Assembly (NCBI GenBank): GCA_902796895.1 | Contig: CADBQV010000084.1 | Span: forward strand, 1 to 6,529 | Reading direction: 5' to 3' | Source: an uncultured Erysipelotrichaceae bacterium | Lineage (GTDB): Bacteria > Bacillota_I > Bacilli_A > Acholeplasmatales > Anaeroplasmataceae | Length of the DNA stretch: 6,529 bases | Part shown: piece after piece, positions 1 to 5,088 of the stretch | Position numbering within the stretch: position 1 is the stretch's first letter | Layout of the letters: the number at the start of each line of letters is the position of its first letter | Notes under the pieces: model-generated | The model's input: only the letters and a program-made list of their open reading frames with translations | What the model was told of the DNA's origin: nothing | Database searches by the model: none | Program-made: the position numbers and the translations under genes

Positions 1-363
1 TTATCTCCAATTAAAACAGGAGAAGCAGTTATTACAAATGGTTATAATTTAAAAGCTAAATATATAATCCATACGGCAGGACCAATATATAATAATAAAA
101 ATGATTCAATTTATTTAAGAAATTCATATTATAATTCATTAAAGCTTGCCAATAATTATAATTTAAAATCTATTGCATTTCCATCTATATCTACAGGTAT
201 ATATGGATATCCAATAAAGGATGCAGCAAGTGTTGCGATAAACGCTATATATGATTTTTTTAATGATTATAAAAATAGTAGTATAGATACAGTATACTTT
301 TATTTATTTGATAATAATACATATAATATATATAAAGAAGAATTAGAAAAGAGAAATGGTTAA
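1..363 (+). CDS. Macro-domain ADP-ribose-type hydrolase, C-terminal 120 residues (5' end outside window)
   Basis: The gene enters the window in frame at base 1 and ends at TAA 361-363, leaving 120 residues. What is visible matches the second half of a macro domain: TGEA followed by a GYNL/AKYIIHTAGP strand (about residues 7-27), then the SIAFPSISTGIYGYP loop (about residues 58-72) that wraps the ADP-ribose phosphates in this family. Macro domains of this YmdB/MacroD-like type bind ADP-ribose and commonly hydrolyse O-acetyl-ADP-ribose or remove mono-ADP-ribose from proteins in the cytosol. The start and the N-terminal Asn-rich catalytic segment lie upstream, so catalytic competence cannot be judged. 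With the missing part the protein would fit the usual length of roughly 170-180 residues. The family call is firm; the substrate is not known. A terminator overlapping the stop separates it from the next gene. Confidence 0.9.
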   Translation, partial: LSPIKTGEAVITNGYNLKAKYIIHTAGPIYNNKNDSIYLRNSYYNSLKLANNYNLKSIAFPSISTGIYGYPIKDAASVAINAIYDFFNDYKNSSIDTVYFYLFDNNTYNIYKEELEKRNG

Positions 364-380
364 TCATTTCTTTTTTCTTT
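347..380 (+). terminator. Rho-independent terminator overlapping the macro-domain stop codon
   Basis: AGAAATG (352-358) pairs perfectly with CATTTCT (365-371) around a six-base loop that contains the stop codon 361-363. The stem can extend outward through a G-T pair and four A-T pairs to 347/376, so the T-rich tail (371-380) both closes the stem and forms the U-tract. Confidence 0.8.
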
Positions 381-390
381 ATAATAAAAA

Positions 391-410
391 TGATATAATT
401 ATCATGGTGG
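391..410 (+). promoter_or_regulatory. Extended -10 promoter fused to a GGTGG ribosome-binding site, for the enzyme I gene
   Basis: TGATATAAT (391-399) is a perfect extended -10 element (TGn plus TATAAT). There is no good -35; at 17 bp spacing lies only the T-run of the preceding terminator. Counting +1 at twelve bases after the first base of the hexamer puts the predicted transcription start at G406, the first base of GGTGG (406-410), four bases before the ATG at 415. A leader of about nine bases is inferred. The same arrangement with identical spacing occurs before the glycosyltransferase gene. Confidence 0.7.
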
Positions 411-414
411 TTAT

Positions 415-1917
415 ATGGAATATAGAATAAAAGAAGTATTATCTAATGGTTTTTCATTAGGTAATATAAAAAAAGAAATAGAAATAAAAGATAATATCAA
501 AATATTATCAAAAGAAAAAGAGAAAGAATTATTTTCAAATTCAGTTTTAAAATCATTAAATGAAATAAATCTTTTAAAAGAAAAAGAAAAGGATTTATAT
601 GAATATTTATGTGTTCAAGAATTAATGATTAATGATCCATTACTTAAAAAATCTGTCTTCAAATTGATTGATGAAGGAAAAAGTGCTAAGGATGCAATAT
701 CTATATCTATGGATTATGTAATTGATAATTTAGCATTATCTAATTCTAATTATTTAAAAGAAAGAGTAGAAGATATTAAAGATGTTGTATCTAGATTAAT
801 AATGAATTTAAGTAATAAGAAAAATAAAGAAAAGAAAAAACCATTTATTCTATATACTAATAATTTAAAACCTTCATATATTATAAATAACCACGAAAAT
901 ATATTAGGTGTTATAGCTAAAAATGGTGGTATAACAAGTCACAGCACCATTATTTGCAAAAACTATAACATACCTTATGTTATTGCAGATATTGAATTTA
1001 AAGAAGATGATTTATGCTATATCGATACAAGAAAGAATATAATAATTATTAATCCTAGTTTAGATATAATGGAAGAATATATTAAAGAAAAAAATGAAGA
1101 AACAAAATATACGATGAAGGCTATAGATCATAAAGGTTATAAATTTTTAGCAAATGTTCAGTCTAATAATGATTTAAAATATGTCTTAGAATATGATTTT
1201 GATGGCGTAGGATTATATAGAACAGAATTTATATTTATGAATTCTAATAGAGCTTATACATTTTTAGAACAATATGAAATATATAAAGAAGCTATAACTT
1301 TAATGGATAAAAAAAGTATTTGCTTTAGAACATTTGATATTGGTGATGATAAAGAAATATCATATTTAAAAGCAAATAAAAAAGGAATTGATAATTATAT
1401 CAATAATAAAGAATTATTTGAGACTCAAATAAAAGCTTTATTAGAAGCTAATATCCATGATAATATATCAATTATGTTTCCGATGATTGAATCTAATTAC
1501 GAATTTAATTATTTAAGAGATTGGTTAATAGATATAGCTAAAAAATATAATTATAAAATACCTAAAATTGGTATGATGCTAGAAACTAAATTAGCTCTTG
1601 AAAATATCAATGAATTTAAAAATGTTGATTTCATATCTATTGGTACTAATGATTTAACCTTTGAATTATATAATATAGAAAGAGAAAAGGTTAAAGAAAT
1701 AGATAATATTAAAATATTAGATGACTTACTTAATAAAATTAAAATAGTAATTGATTATTGTAATAAATATAATATTGAATTATCAATATGTGGTGAAATT
1801 GCAGGAATTAAAGATATTGCTTTAAAATTATATGAAATAGGTATTAAAGCATTATCTGTTTCACCAAGCAATATTAAATCATTAAATCAAAGCTATACTG
1901 AATTTATTAATAAATAA
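415..1917 (+). CDS. ptsI: Divergent, shortened PTS enzyme I (phosphoenolpyruvate-protein phosphotransferase) homologue
   Basis: Enzyme I takes phosphate from PEP onto a histidine and passes it to HPr, driving PTS sugar uptake; it acts in the cytosol. This 500-residue protein has the family order: N-terminal HPr-binding/swivelling region, phosphohistidine loop GGITSH with H176, then a C-terminal PEP-binding barrel with GLYRTEF (R269), RTFDIGDDKE (R305, K313), FPMIES (355-360), GMMLE (E390), SIGTNDLT (N412, D413), R423 and ICGEIAG (C459). These correspond to E. coli H189, R296, R332, K340, E431, N454/D455, R465 and C502. It is about 75 residues shorter than the usual ~575: about 32 are missing after the active-site Cys, and the NPxLGxRxxR segment is not recognisable (residues 318-332 read KANKKGIDNYINNKE, with K323 nearest to where the Arg would be). 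RTxDIGGDK has become DIGDDK. No HPr gene is adjacent. ATG 415 is chosen for its GGTGG site and the family-like N terminus. It may be a true enzyme I or a regulatory paralogue. Confidence 0.85.
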   Translation: MEYRIKEVLSNGFSLGNIKKEIEIKDNIKILSKEKEKELFSNSVLKSLNEINLLKEKEKDLYEYLCVQELMINDPLLKKSVFKLIDEGKSAKDAISISMDYVIDNLALSNSNYLKERVEDIKDVVSRLIMNLSNKKNKEKKKPFILYTNNLKPSYIINNHENILGVIAKNGGITSHSTIICKNYNIPYVIADIEFKEDDLCYIDTRKNIIIINPSLDIMEEYIKEKNEETKYTMKAIDHKGYKFLANVQSNNDLKYVLEYDFDGVGLYRTEFIFMNSNRAYTFLEQYEIYKEAITLMDKKSICFRTFDIGDDKEISYLKANKKGIDNYINNKELFETQIKALLEANIHDNISIMFPMIESNYEFNYLRDWLIDIAKKYNYKIPKIGMMLETKLALENINEFKNVDFISIGTNDLTFELYNIEREKVKEIDNIKILDDLLNKIKIVIDYCNKYNIELSICGEIAGIKDIALKLYEIGIKALSVSPSNIKSLNQSYTEFINK

Positions 1918-1926
1918 TTAAAATAT

Positions 1927-1955
1927 TTGTATTTTATTTAATATTAAAGTATAAT
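1927..1955 (+). promoter_or_regulatory. Probable sigma-A-type promoter of purA
   Basis: A perfect TATAAT (1950-1955) lies 17 bp after TTGTAT (1927-1932), which matches the -35 consensus only in TTG. The predicted start near 1962 would give a leader of about 31 bases carrying the GGAG site at 1981-1984. There is no convincing terminator between the enzyme I gene and purA, so readthrough may also contribute. Confidence 0.5.
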
Positions 1956-1992
1956 TGTTTTGTCATTTAAAAAAAGAATTGGAGATAATATT

Positions 1993-3273
1993 ATGAGTAC
2001 ACTTGTTGTTGTAGGTTCACAGTGGGGTGACGAAGGAAAAGGTAAGATTACAGATTACTTAGCACAAAATGCTGATGTAGTTGTAAGAAGCCAAGGCGGT
2101 AATAATGCCGGACATACTATTTCATTTGGTGGTGAAAAATTCGCATTAAGAAGTATCCCATCAGGTATTTTTAGTCCACACATTAAAAATGTAATGGCAA
2201 ATGGTATGGTAATTGACCCTAAACAAATGCTAGAGGAATTAGAAGGATTAGAAGCAAGAGGAATAAAGGATTATCAATTATTTATTTCTAATCGTGCTCA
2301 TATTGTACTTCCATATCATAGATTATTAGATGGTGCTTTTGAGCAATTTAAGGGGGATAAGAAAATCGGTACTACAAAACGTGGTATTGGCCCTGCATAT
2401 GCTGATAAAGCAAATAGAATTGGTATAAGAATTGCTGATTTAATTGATCCTGAATTATTTAAAATAGCACTTTCTGATACACTTAAAATTAAAAATATGG
2501 AATTAAAAATGGTAGGTGAAGAACCACTTGATTTCAATTCTATTTATAATGAATATAAAGAATACGGACAAAGAATTAAAAAATATGTATGTGATACATC
2601 TGAATTATTAGAATCAGAAATCGAAAAAGGCAGCAAAGTATTATTTGAAGGTGCTCAAGGTGTAATGCTTTGTATTGATCATGGTACATATCCATATGTT
2701 ACATCATCATCACCTACAGCTGCATCAGTACCACTTAACGCAGGTATCGCACCAAGATATATCAATAATGTCTTAGGTATTTGTAAAGCATATACAACTC
2801 GTGTTGGTGAAGGACCATTCCCAACTGAAATTGAAGGCGATTTAGCTAATTATATTCGTGAGCGTGGTCATGAATATGGTACAGTTACAAAACGTCCAAG
2901 AAGAGTAGGATACCTAGATGCAGTTGCTCTAAATTATGCTAGAAGAGTATCTGGTATTAATTATTTATCATTAATGCTATTTGATGTATTATCAGGCTTA
3001 GAAGAATTAAAAATATGTTATGCATATGAAATTGATGGCAAGGTTGTTAAAACAATGCCTGCAACATTAAAGGAATTAGAAAACGCAAAACCAATGTATG
3101 TTACACTTCCAGGCTTCAAAGAAGATATTACAAATGTTAAATCATTTGATGAATTACCAGAAAATGCTAAATTATACATTAAAAAGGTAGAAGAATTAAC
3201 AAATACTAAAGTGGCTATGTTTAGCGTAGGACCAGATAGATTACAAACTATTAAATTAATTGAAATATTCTAA
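1993..3273 (+). CDS. purA: Adenylosuccinate synthetase
   Basis: PurA joins IMP and aspartate using GTP to make adenylosuccinate, the first committed step from IMP to AMP, in the cytosol. The 426-residue product is full length for the family (about 428-432). It begins STLVVVGSQWGDEGKGK, the GTP-binding loop with catalytic D13; GGNNAGHTI supplies catalytic H41 at the canonical position. IGTTKRGIGPAYADK, FEGAQG, TRVGEGPFPTE, GTVTKRPRRVGYLD and the C-terminal GPDR motif follow in normal order. The ATG at 1993 is preferred over an in-frame TTG at 1960 because GGAG (1981-1984) is eight bases upstream and the family N terminus begins here; the TTG would add 11 unconserved residues and has no ribosome-binding site. 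Unlike its neighbours, which use AGA for nearly every arginine, purA uses several CGT codons, suggesting stronger expression. Its stop is one base from the next start. Confidence 0.97.
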   Translation: MSTLVVVGSQWGDEGKGKITDYLAQNADVVVRSQGGNNAGHTISFGGEKFALRSIPSGIFSPHIKNVMANGMVIDPKQMLEELEGLEARGIKDYQLFISNRAHIVLPYHRLLDGAFEQFKGDKKIGTTKRGIGPAYADKANRIGIRIADLIDPELFKIALSDTLKIKNMELKMVGEEPLDFNSIYNEYKEYGQRIKKYVCDTSELLESEIEKGSKVLFEGAQGVMLCIDHGTYPYVTSSSPTAASVPLNAGIAPRYINNVLGICKAYTTRVGEGPFPTEIEGDLANYIRERGHEYGTVTKRPRRVGYLDAVALNYARRVSGINYLSLMLFDVLSGLEELKICYAYEIDGKVVKTMPATLKELENAKPMYVTLPGFKEDITNVKSFDELPENAKLYIKKVEELTNTKVAMFSVGPDRLQTIKLIEIF

Positions 3274-3274
3274 T

Positions 3275-3712
3275 ATGGAAAAAATATTAGTATCAGCTTG
3301 CCTTTATGGTAAGAATGTAAAATATAATGGTAAAAACAATTATATTTCAAAAATAAAAGAATTAGAAAAGAAATATGAATTAATATTAATATGTCCTGAA
3401 GTATTTGGTGGTTTAAGTATTCCAAGAGATCCATCAGAAATAAATAATGATAAGGTTATATCTATAAAAGGAAAAGATGTAACAAATAATTTTAATATAG
3501 GTGCTAAAAAAGCCCTAGATTTGGCAATTGAAAATAATTGTAAAATTGCGATACTTAAAGAAGGCTCACCTTCTTGTGGTAAAAATTATATTTATGATGG
3601 TACATTTAGATCTATAAAAATAGATGGTATGGGAATAACTACAAAATTACTTAAAGAAAATAATATTAAAATATATAATGAAAAAGAAATAGATTTATTA
3701 TTAATGCCATGA
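3275..3712 (+). CDS. DUF523 / TudS-like iron-sulfur desulfidase candidate
   Basis: The 145-residue protein matches DUF523 along its whole length: ILVSACLYGKNVKYNGK at the N terminus, ICPEVFGGLSIPRDPSEI (39-56), GAKKALDLA (76-84) and ILKEGSPSCGKNYIYDGTF (93-111). Three conserved cysteines, C9, C40 and C101, would ligate a [4Fe-4S] cluster. Characterised DUF523 members (TudS) remove sulfur from 2-thiouracil or related thiolated bases; applying that here is inference, since few members have been tested and no thionucleobase gene is nearby. E42 and S100, beside the cluster cysteines, are conserved-looking polar candidates for catalysis. ATG 3275 is chosen, giving the typical family start; an in-frame TTG at 3260 lies inside purA. 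No Shine-Dalgarno is visible, and the ATG is one base after the purA stop, so translation by coupling or re-initiation from purA is likely. The gene ends in TGA, with a terminator wrapped around it. Confidence 0.85.
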   Translation: MEKILVSACLYGKNVKYNGKNNYISKIKELEKKYELILICPEVFGGLSIPRDPSEINNDKVISIKGKDVTNNFNIGAKKALDLAIENNCKIAILKEGSPSCGKNYIYDGTFRSIKIDGMGITTKLLKENNIKIYNEKEIDLLLMP

Positions 3713-3730
3713 TTTATGTGGCATTTTTTT
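3703..3730 (+). terminator. Rho-independent terminator of the purA-DUF523 unit
   Basis: AATGCCA (3703-3709) pairs perfectly with TGGCATT (3719-3725) around a nine-base loop, followed by a run of seven T (3724-3730). The DUF523 stop codon TGA (3710-3712) is the first part of the loop, and the last codons of the gene form the 5' arm. Confidence 0.88.
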
Positions 3731-3731
3731 C

Positions 3732-3775
3732 TTGTTTAATAATATATAATAAAATAAAATATATATAAGGGGGGA
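3732..3775 (+). promoter_or_regulatory. Promoter and strong ribosome-binding site of the tautomerase gene
   Basis: TTGTTT (3732-3737), 17 bp, then TAAAAT (3755-3760) form a plausible sigma-A promoter starting right after the preceding terminator. A second AT-rich hexamer TATAAT (3745-3750) lies at a poor distance from that -35. The G-rich site AAGGGGGGA (3767-3775) sits six bases before the ATG at 3782. Confidence 0.55.
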
Positions 3776-3781
3776 TTATTT

Positions 3782-4009
3782 ATGCCATATATAAGAATAA
3801 AAGCTTATCCAAAGGATGATAAGACAAAACAAAAAGTAGTAGATGAAATAAATGAAATATTTAAAAAATATTGGGGATGTCCTGAAAGTGCGATATCTAT
3901 TTCAATGGAATCTATAGATCCATCATGCTGGGATAAGGATGTAAGAGAAAAAGAAATATTACCAAATCAAGATAAAATGATGATTTTTGATGGTAAAAAG
4001 AAATATTAA
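3782..4009 (+). CDS. 4-oxalocrotonate tautomerase-family protein (PptA/YdcE-like)
   Basis: At 75 residues the protein has the length and pattern of small tautomerases that assemble from short beta-alpha-beta subunits. It begins MPYIRIKAYPKDD, so removal of Met exposes Pro1, the catalytic base of this superfamily. A helix (about 14-30), then the strand SAISISMESIDPSCW (36-50), resemble the E. coli PptA/YdcE group, in which Ser-Ile-Ser-Ile and a Trp follow at the same places. The arginines typical of true 4-oxalocrotonate tautomerase are not obvious, so the physiological substrate is unknown; such proteins often show only generic phenylpyruvate or enol-keto tautomerase activity. The gene stands alone between its own promoter and a terminator 3' of its TAA stop. 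The start is supported by a strong Shine-Dalgarno. Confidence 0.85.
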   Translation: MPYIRIKAYPKDDKTKQKVVDEINEIFKKYWGCPESAISISMESIDPSCWDKDVREKEILPNQDKMMIFDGKKKY

Positions 4010-4014
4010 AATTA

Positions 4015-4050
4015 GAAGAACAGACTAAATTTTAGTTTGTTCTTTTTATT
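4015..4050 (+). terminator. Rho-independent terminator after the tautomerase gene
   Basis: A long stem pairs AAGAACAGACTA (4016-4027) with TAGTTTGTTCTT (4033-4044), with one G-T wobble (4023/4037) and a short AT loop, followed by T-rich sequence to 4050. It isolates the tautomerase gene from the heat-shock operon. Confidence 0.88.
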
Positions 4051-4072
4051 TTCTAAAAAAATTTTAAAAAAA

Positions 4073-4099
4073 TTAGCACTCCACTATTGACAGTGCCAA
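4073..4099 (+). promoter_or_regulatory. CIRCE operator (HrcA binding site) of the Hsp20 operon
   Basis: TTAGCACTC (4073-4081), nine bases, CAGTGCCAA (4091-4099). The left arm is an exact match to the CIRCE consensus TTAGCACTC-N9-GAGTGCTAA and the right arm matches at 7 of 9. The site overlaps the -35 box TTGACA (4087-4092), and the deviating C4091 is the C of that hexamer. Bound HrcA would therefore block RNA polymerase. Recognition by HrcA is inferred; hrcA is not in the window. Confidence 0.9.
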
Positions 4100-4114
4100 A
4101 AAATGTGATATACT
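4087..4114 (+). promoter_or_regulatory. Near-consensus sigma-A promoter of the Hsp20 operon
   Basis: A perfect TTGACA (4087-4092), 16 bp spacer, and TATACT (4109-4114) preceded by an extended -10 TG (4106-4107). This is the strongest promoter in the window, consistent with a heat-shock unit held down by a repressor and needing no dedicated heat-shock sigma factor. The predicted start near 4121 gives a leader of about 50 bases. Confidence 0.85.
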
Positions 4115-4123
4115 ATAAGTGTA

Positions 4124-4152
4124 ATTGGCAGAGAGACAGTAAGAGTGCCAAT
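4124..4152 (+). promoter_or_regulatory. Second, degenerate CIRCE-like palindrome in the predicted 5' UTR
   Basis: ATTGGCA (4124-4130) pairs perfectly with TGCCAAT (4146-4152). Read on CIRCE geometry it is TTGGCAGAG-N9-GAGTGCCAA: the right arm matches the consensus at 8 of 9, the left arm at only 5 of 9. It starts 52 bp after the first CIRCE, about five helical turns. In RNA it would form a 7-bp stem ending next to the Shine-Dalgarno. It could be a second HrcA site, an mRNA stabilising hairpin, or both; that is inference. Confidence 0.6.
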
Positions 4153-4170
4153 AGAAAGAGGGAATAGAAA

Positions 4171-4548
4171 ATGAGAAATGATTTATATAGTTTTGTAAAT
4201 GAATTTAACAATATGTTTTACGATGGAGGTTACAAAGCATTTCCAATTGATGTTTTAGAAACAGAAAACGGATATGAGGTTGTAGCGGATATCGCAGGAG
4301 TAAAGAAGGAAGATATCAAAATTGAATTCGAAGATGGAATTCTAACAATTATGGCAACACTTCCTAAAAATAAGGAAAATAAGAAGTATTTAATCCATGA
4401 AAGATTAAACCAAAGATTAAGAAGAACAATTAATTTTGGTGATATTAAAGAAGATTCAATTAAAGCTTCTTATGAAAATGGTCTTTTAACTGTTAATATC
4501 TTACTTAAAAAAGAAGAAAAGGTTAAAAAGACAATTGAAATTCAATAA
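4171..4548 (+). CDS. Small heat-shock protein, Hsp20/alpha-crystallin family (first of tandem pair)
   Basis: Small heat-shock proteins are ATP-independent cytosolic chaperones that bind unfolding proteins and pass them to refolding machines. This 125-residue member has a short N-terminal arm rich in aromatic residues (1-23), an alpha-crystallin domain from about FPIDVLETENGYEVVADIAG (24-43) through the ENGLLTV motif (102-108), and the C-terminal I-x-I anchor IEI (122-124). It is slightly shorter than the usual 140-150 residues, mainly in the N-terminal arm. The start is backed by AGAAAGAGGG, eight bases upstream of the ATG. It is the first gene of an operon behind a strong promoter with a CIRCE operator, so induction by heat or protein misfolding through HrcA release is the likely control. 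The second Hsp20 follows after 29 bases. Confidence 0.95.
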   Translation: MRNDLYSFVNEFNNMFYDGGYKAFPIDVLETENGYEVVADIAGVKKEDIKIEFEDGILTIMATLPKNKENKKYLIHERLNQRLRRTINFGDIKEDSIKASYENGLLTVNILLKKEEKVKKTIEIQ

Positions 4549-4577
4549 TATGTTTAATATAGAAAGAGGGTAAGTTT

Positions 4578-4979
4578 ATGTACAATTTAGAAAATAAAAA
4601 AAATAATTATTTAAATTTATTTGATGGTTTTGATGACTTATTTAACGGAATGCTTGAAAAAGACATGAAGACTAACATTGTGGAAAATGATGATAATTAT
4701 ATTATTACATCAGAAATTCCAGGGGTATTAAAGGAACAGGTAAATATTAATGTAGAAGATTCTACTTTAACAATTAAAGTTAATAAACAAGATGTTAAAG
4801 AAGAAAAGAAGAACTACATTGTTAAAGAAAGAGTAGAAAAAGAGGTTTCAAGATCATTCTATCTAGATAATATGAATGAAGATGAAATCGAAGCCAAGAT
4901 GGATAACGGTATTTTGACAATCAAGGTTAATAAGCTAAAAGATATTAAACCTAAACAAAAGACCATAACAATTGAGTAA
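4578..4979 (+). CDS. Small heat-shock protein, Hsp20/alpha-crystallin family (second of tandem pair)
   Basis: This 133-residue protein is a second small heat-shock chaperone. Its N-terminal arm holds LFDGFDDLFNGML (14-26), the alpha-crystallin domain runs from about KTNIVENDDNYIITSEIPGV (31-50) to DNGILTI (109-115), and the tail ends with the I-x-I motif ITI (130-132). It shares the fold but has clearly diverged from its neighbour in the N-terminal arm and the middle of the domain, so the pair looks like an old duplication; mixed oligomers or different clients are possible but not shown. The Shine-Dalgarno ATAGAAAGAGGG (4559-4570) is a 12-base exact copy of the one before the first gene. No promoter is evident in the 29-base gap, so both genes share the CIRCE-controlled transcript, which ends at the hairpin near 5017-5044. 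Confidence 0.95.
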   Translation: MYNLENKKNNYLNLFDGFDDLFNGMLEKDMKTNIVENDDNYIITSEIPGVLKEQVNINVEDSTLTIKVNKQDVKEEKKNYIVKERVEKEVSRSFYLDNMNEDEIEAKMDNGILTIKVNKLKDIKPKQKTITIE

Positions 4980-5016
4980 TTAAGTTAATTTGAAATATAC
5001 ACACCATTCTCCTTTC

Positions 5017-5044
5017 GGGTGACTATATGTCACCCACTTTTTTT
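5017..5044 (+). terminator. Rho-independent terminator of the Hsp20 operon
   Basis: GGGTGAC (5017-5023) pairs perfectly with GTCACCC (5029-5035) around a five-base TATAT loop, then CAC? spacing of two bases and seven T (5038-5044). It is the most GC-rich hairpin in the window, and lies 37 bases after the stop codon, unlike the terminators that overlap gene ends. Confidence 0.9.
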
Positions 5045-5064
5045 ATTTATTTAATTAAAATAAA

Positions 5065-5084
5065 TGCTATAATTAATTTGGTGG
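5065..5084 (+). promoter_or_regulatory. Extended -10 promoter fused to a GGTGG ribosome-binding site, for the glycosyltransferase gene
   Basis: TGCTATAAT (5065-5073) is a perfect extended -10 element; six bases later comes GGTGG (5080-5084), then four bases and the ATG at 5089. Predicted +1 is G5080, the first base of GGTGG. No recognisable -35 is present in the T/A-rich sequence upstream. Spacing is identical to the module before the enzyme I gene. Confidence 0.7.
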
Positions 5085-5088
5085 TAAA

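Noticed and set aside
1918..1940. Possible terminator between enzyme I and purA
   Set aside because: AAAATA (1920-1925) can pair with TATTTT (1930-1935), but the stem is six A-T pairs with no G-C and no proper T-run, so it is expected by chance at this base composition.
1960..1992. In-frame TTG start that would lengthen PurA by 11 residues
   Set aside because: No ribosome-binding site precedes it, it would overlap the predicted transcription start near 1962, and PurA catalytic residues fall at canonical positions D13 and H41 only when counted from ATG 1993.
2316..2537. 73-residue open frame on the minus strand
   Set aside because: It lies wholly inside purA, has no ribosome-binding site or recognisable domain, and is a shadow of the purA frame.
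3260..3274. In-frame TTG start for the DUF523 protein
   Set aside because: It lies inside the purA coding sequence and adds five residues not typical of the family; ATG 3275 gives the usual N terminus MEKILVSAC.
4073..4151. CtsR operator in the Hsp20 control region
   Set aside because: No tandem GGTCAAA-type heptads are present; the palindromes fit CIRCE geometry.
5001..5021. Alternative pairing CACC (5002-5005) with GGTG (5018-5021) as an antiterminator or riboswitch before the glycosyltransferase
   Set aside because: Only four base pairs compete with a perfect seven-pair terminator stem, and the glycosyltransferase has its own promoter downstream of it.
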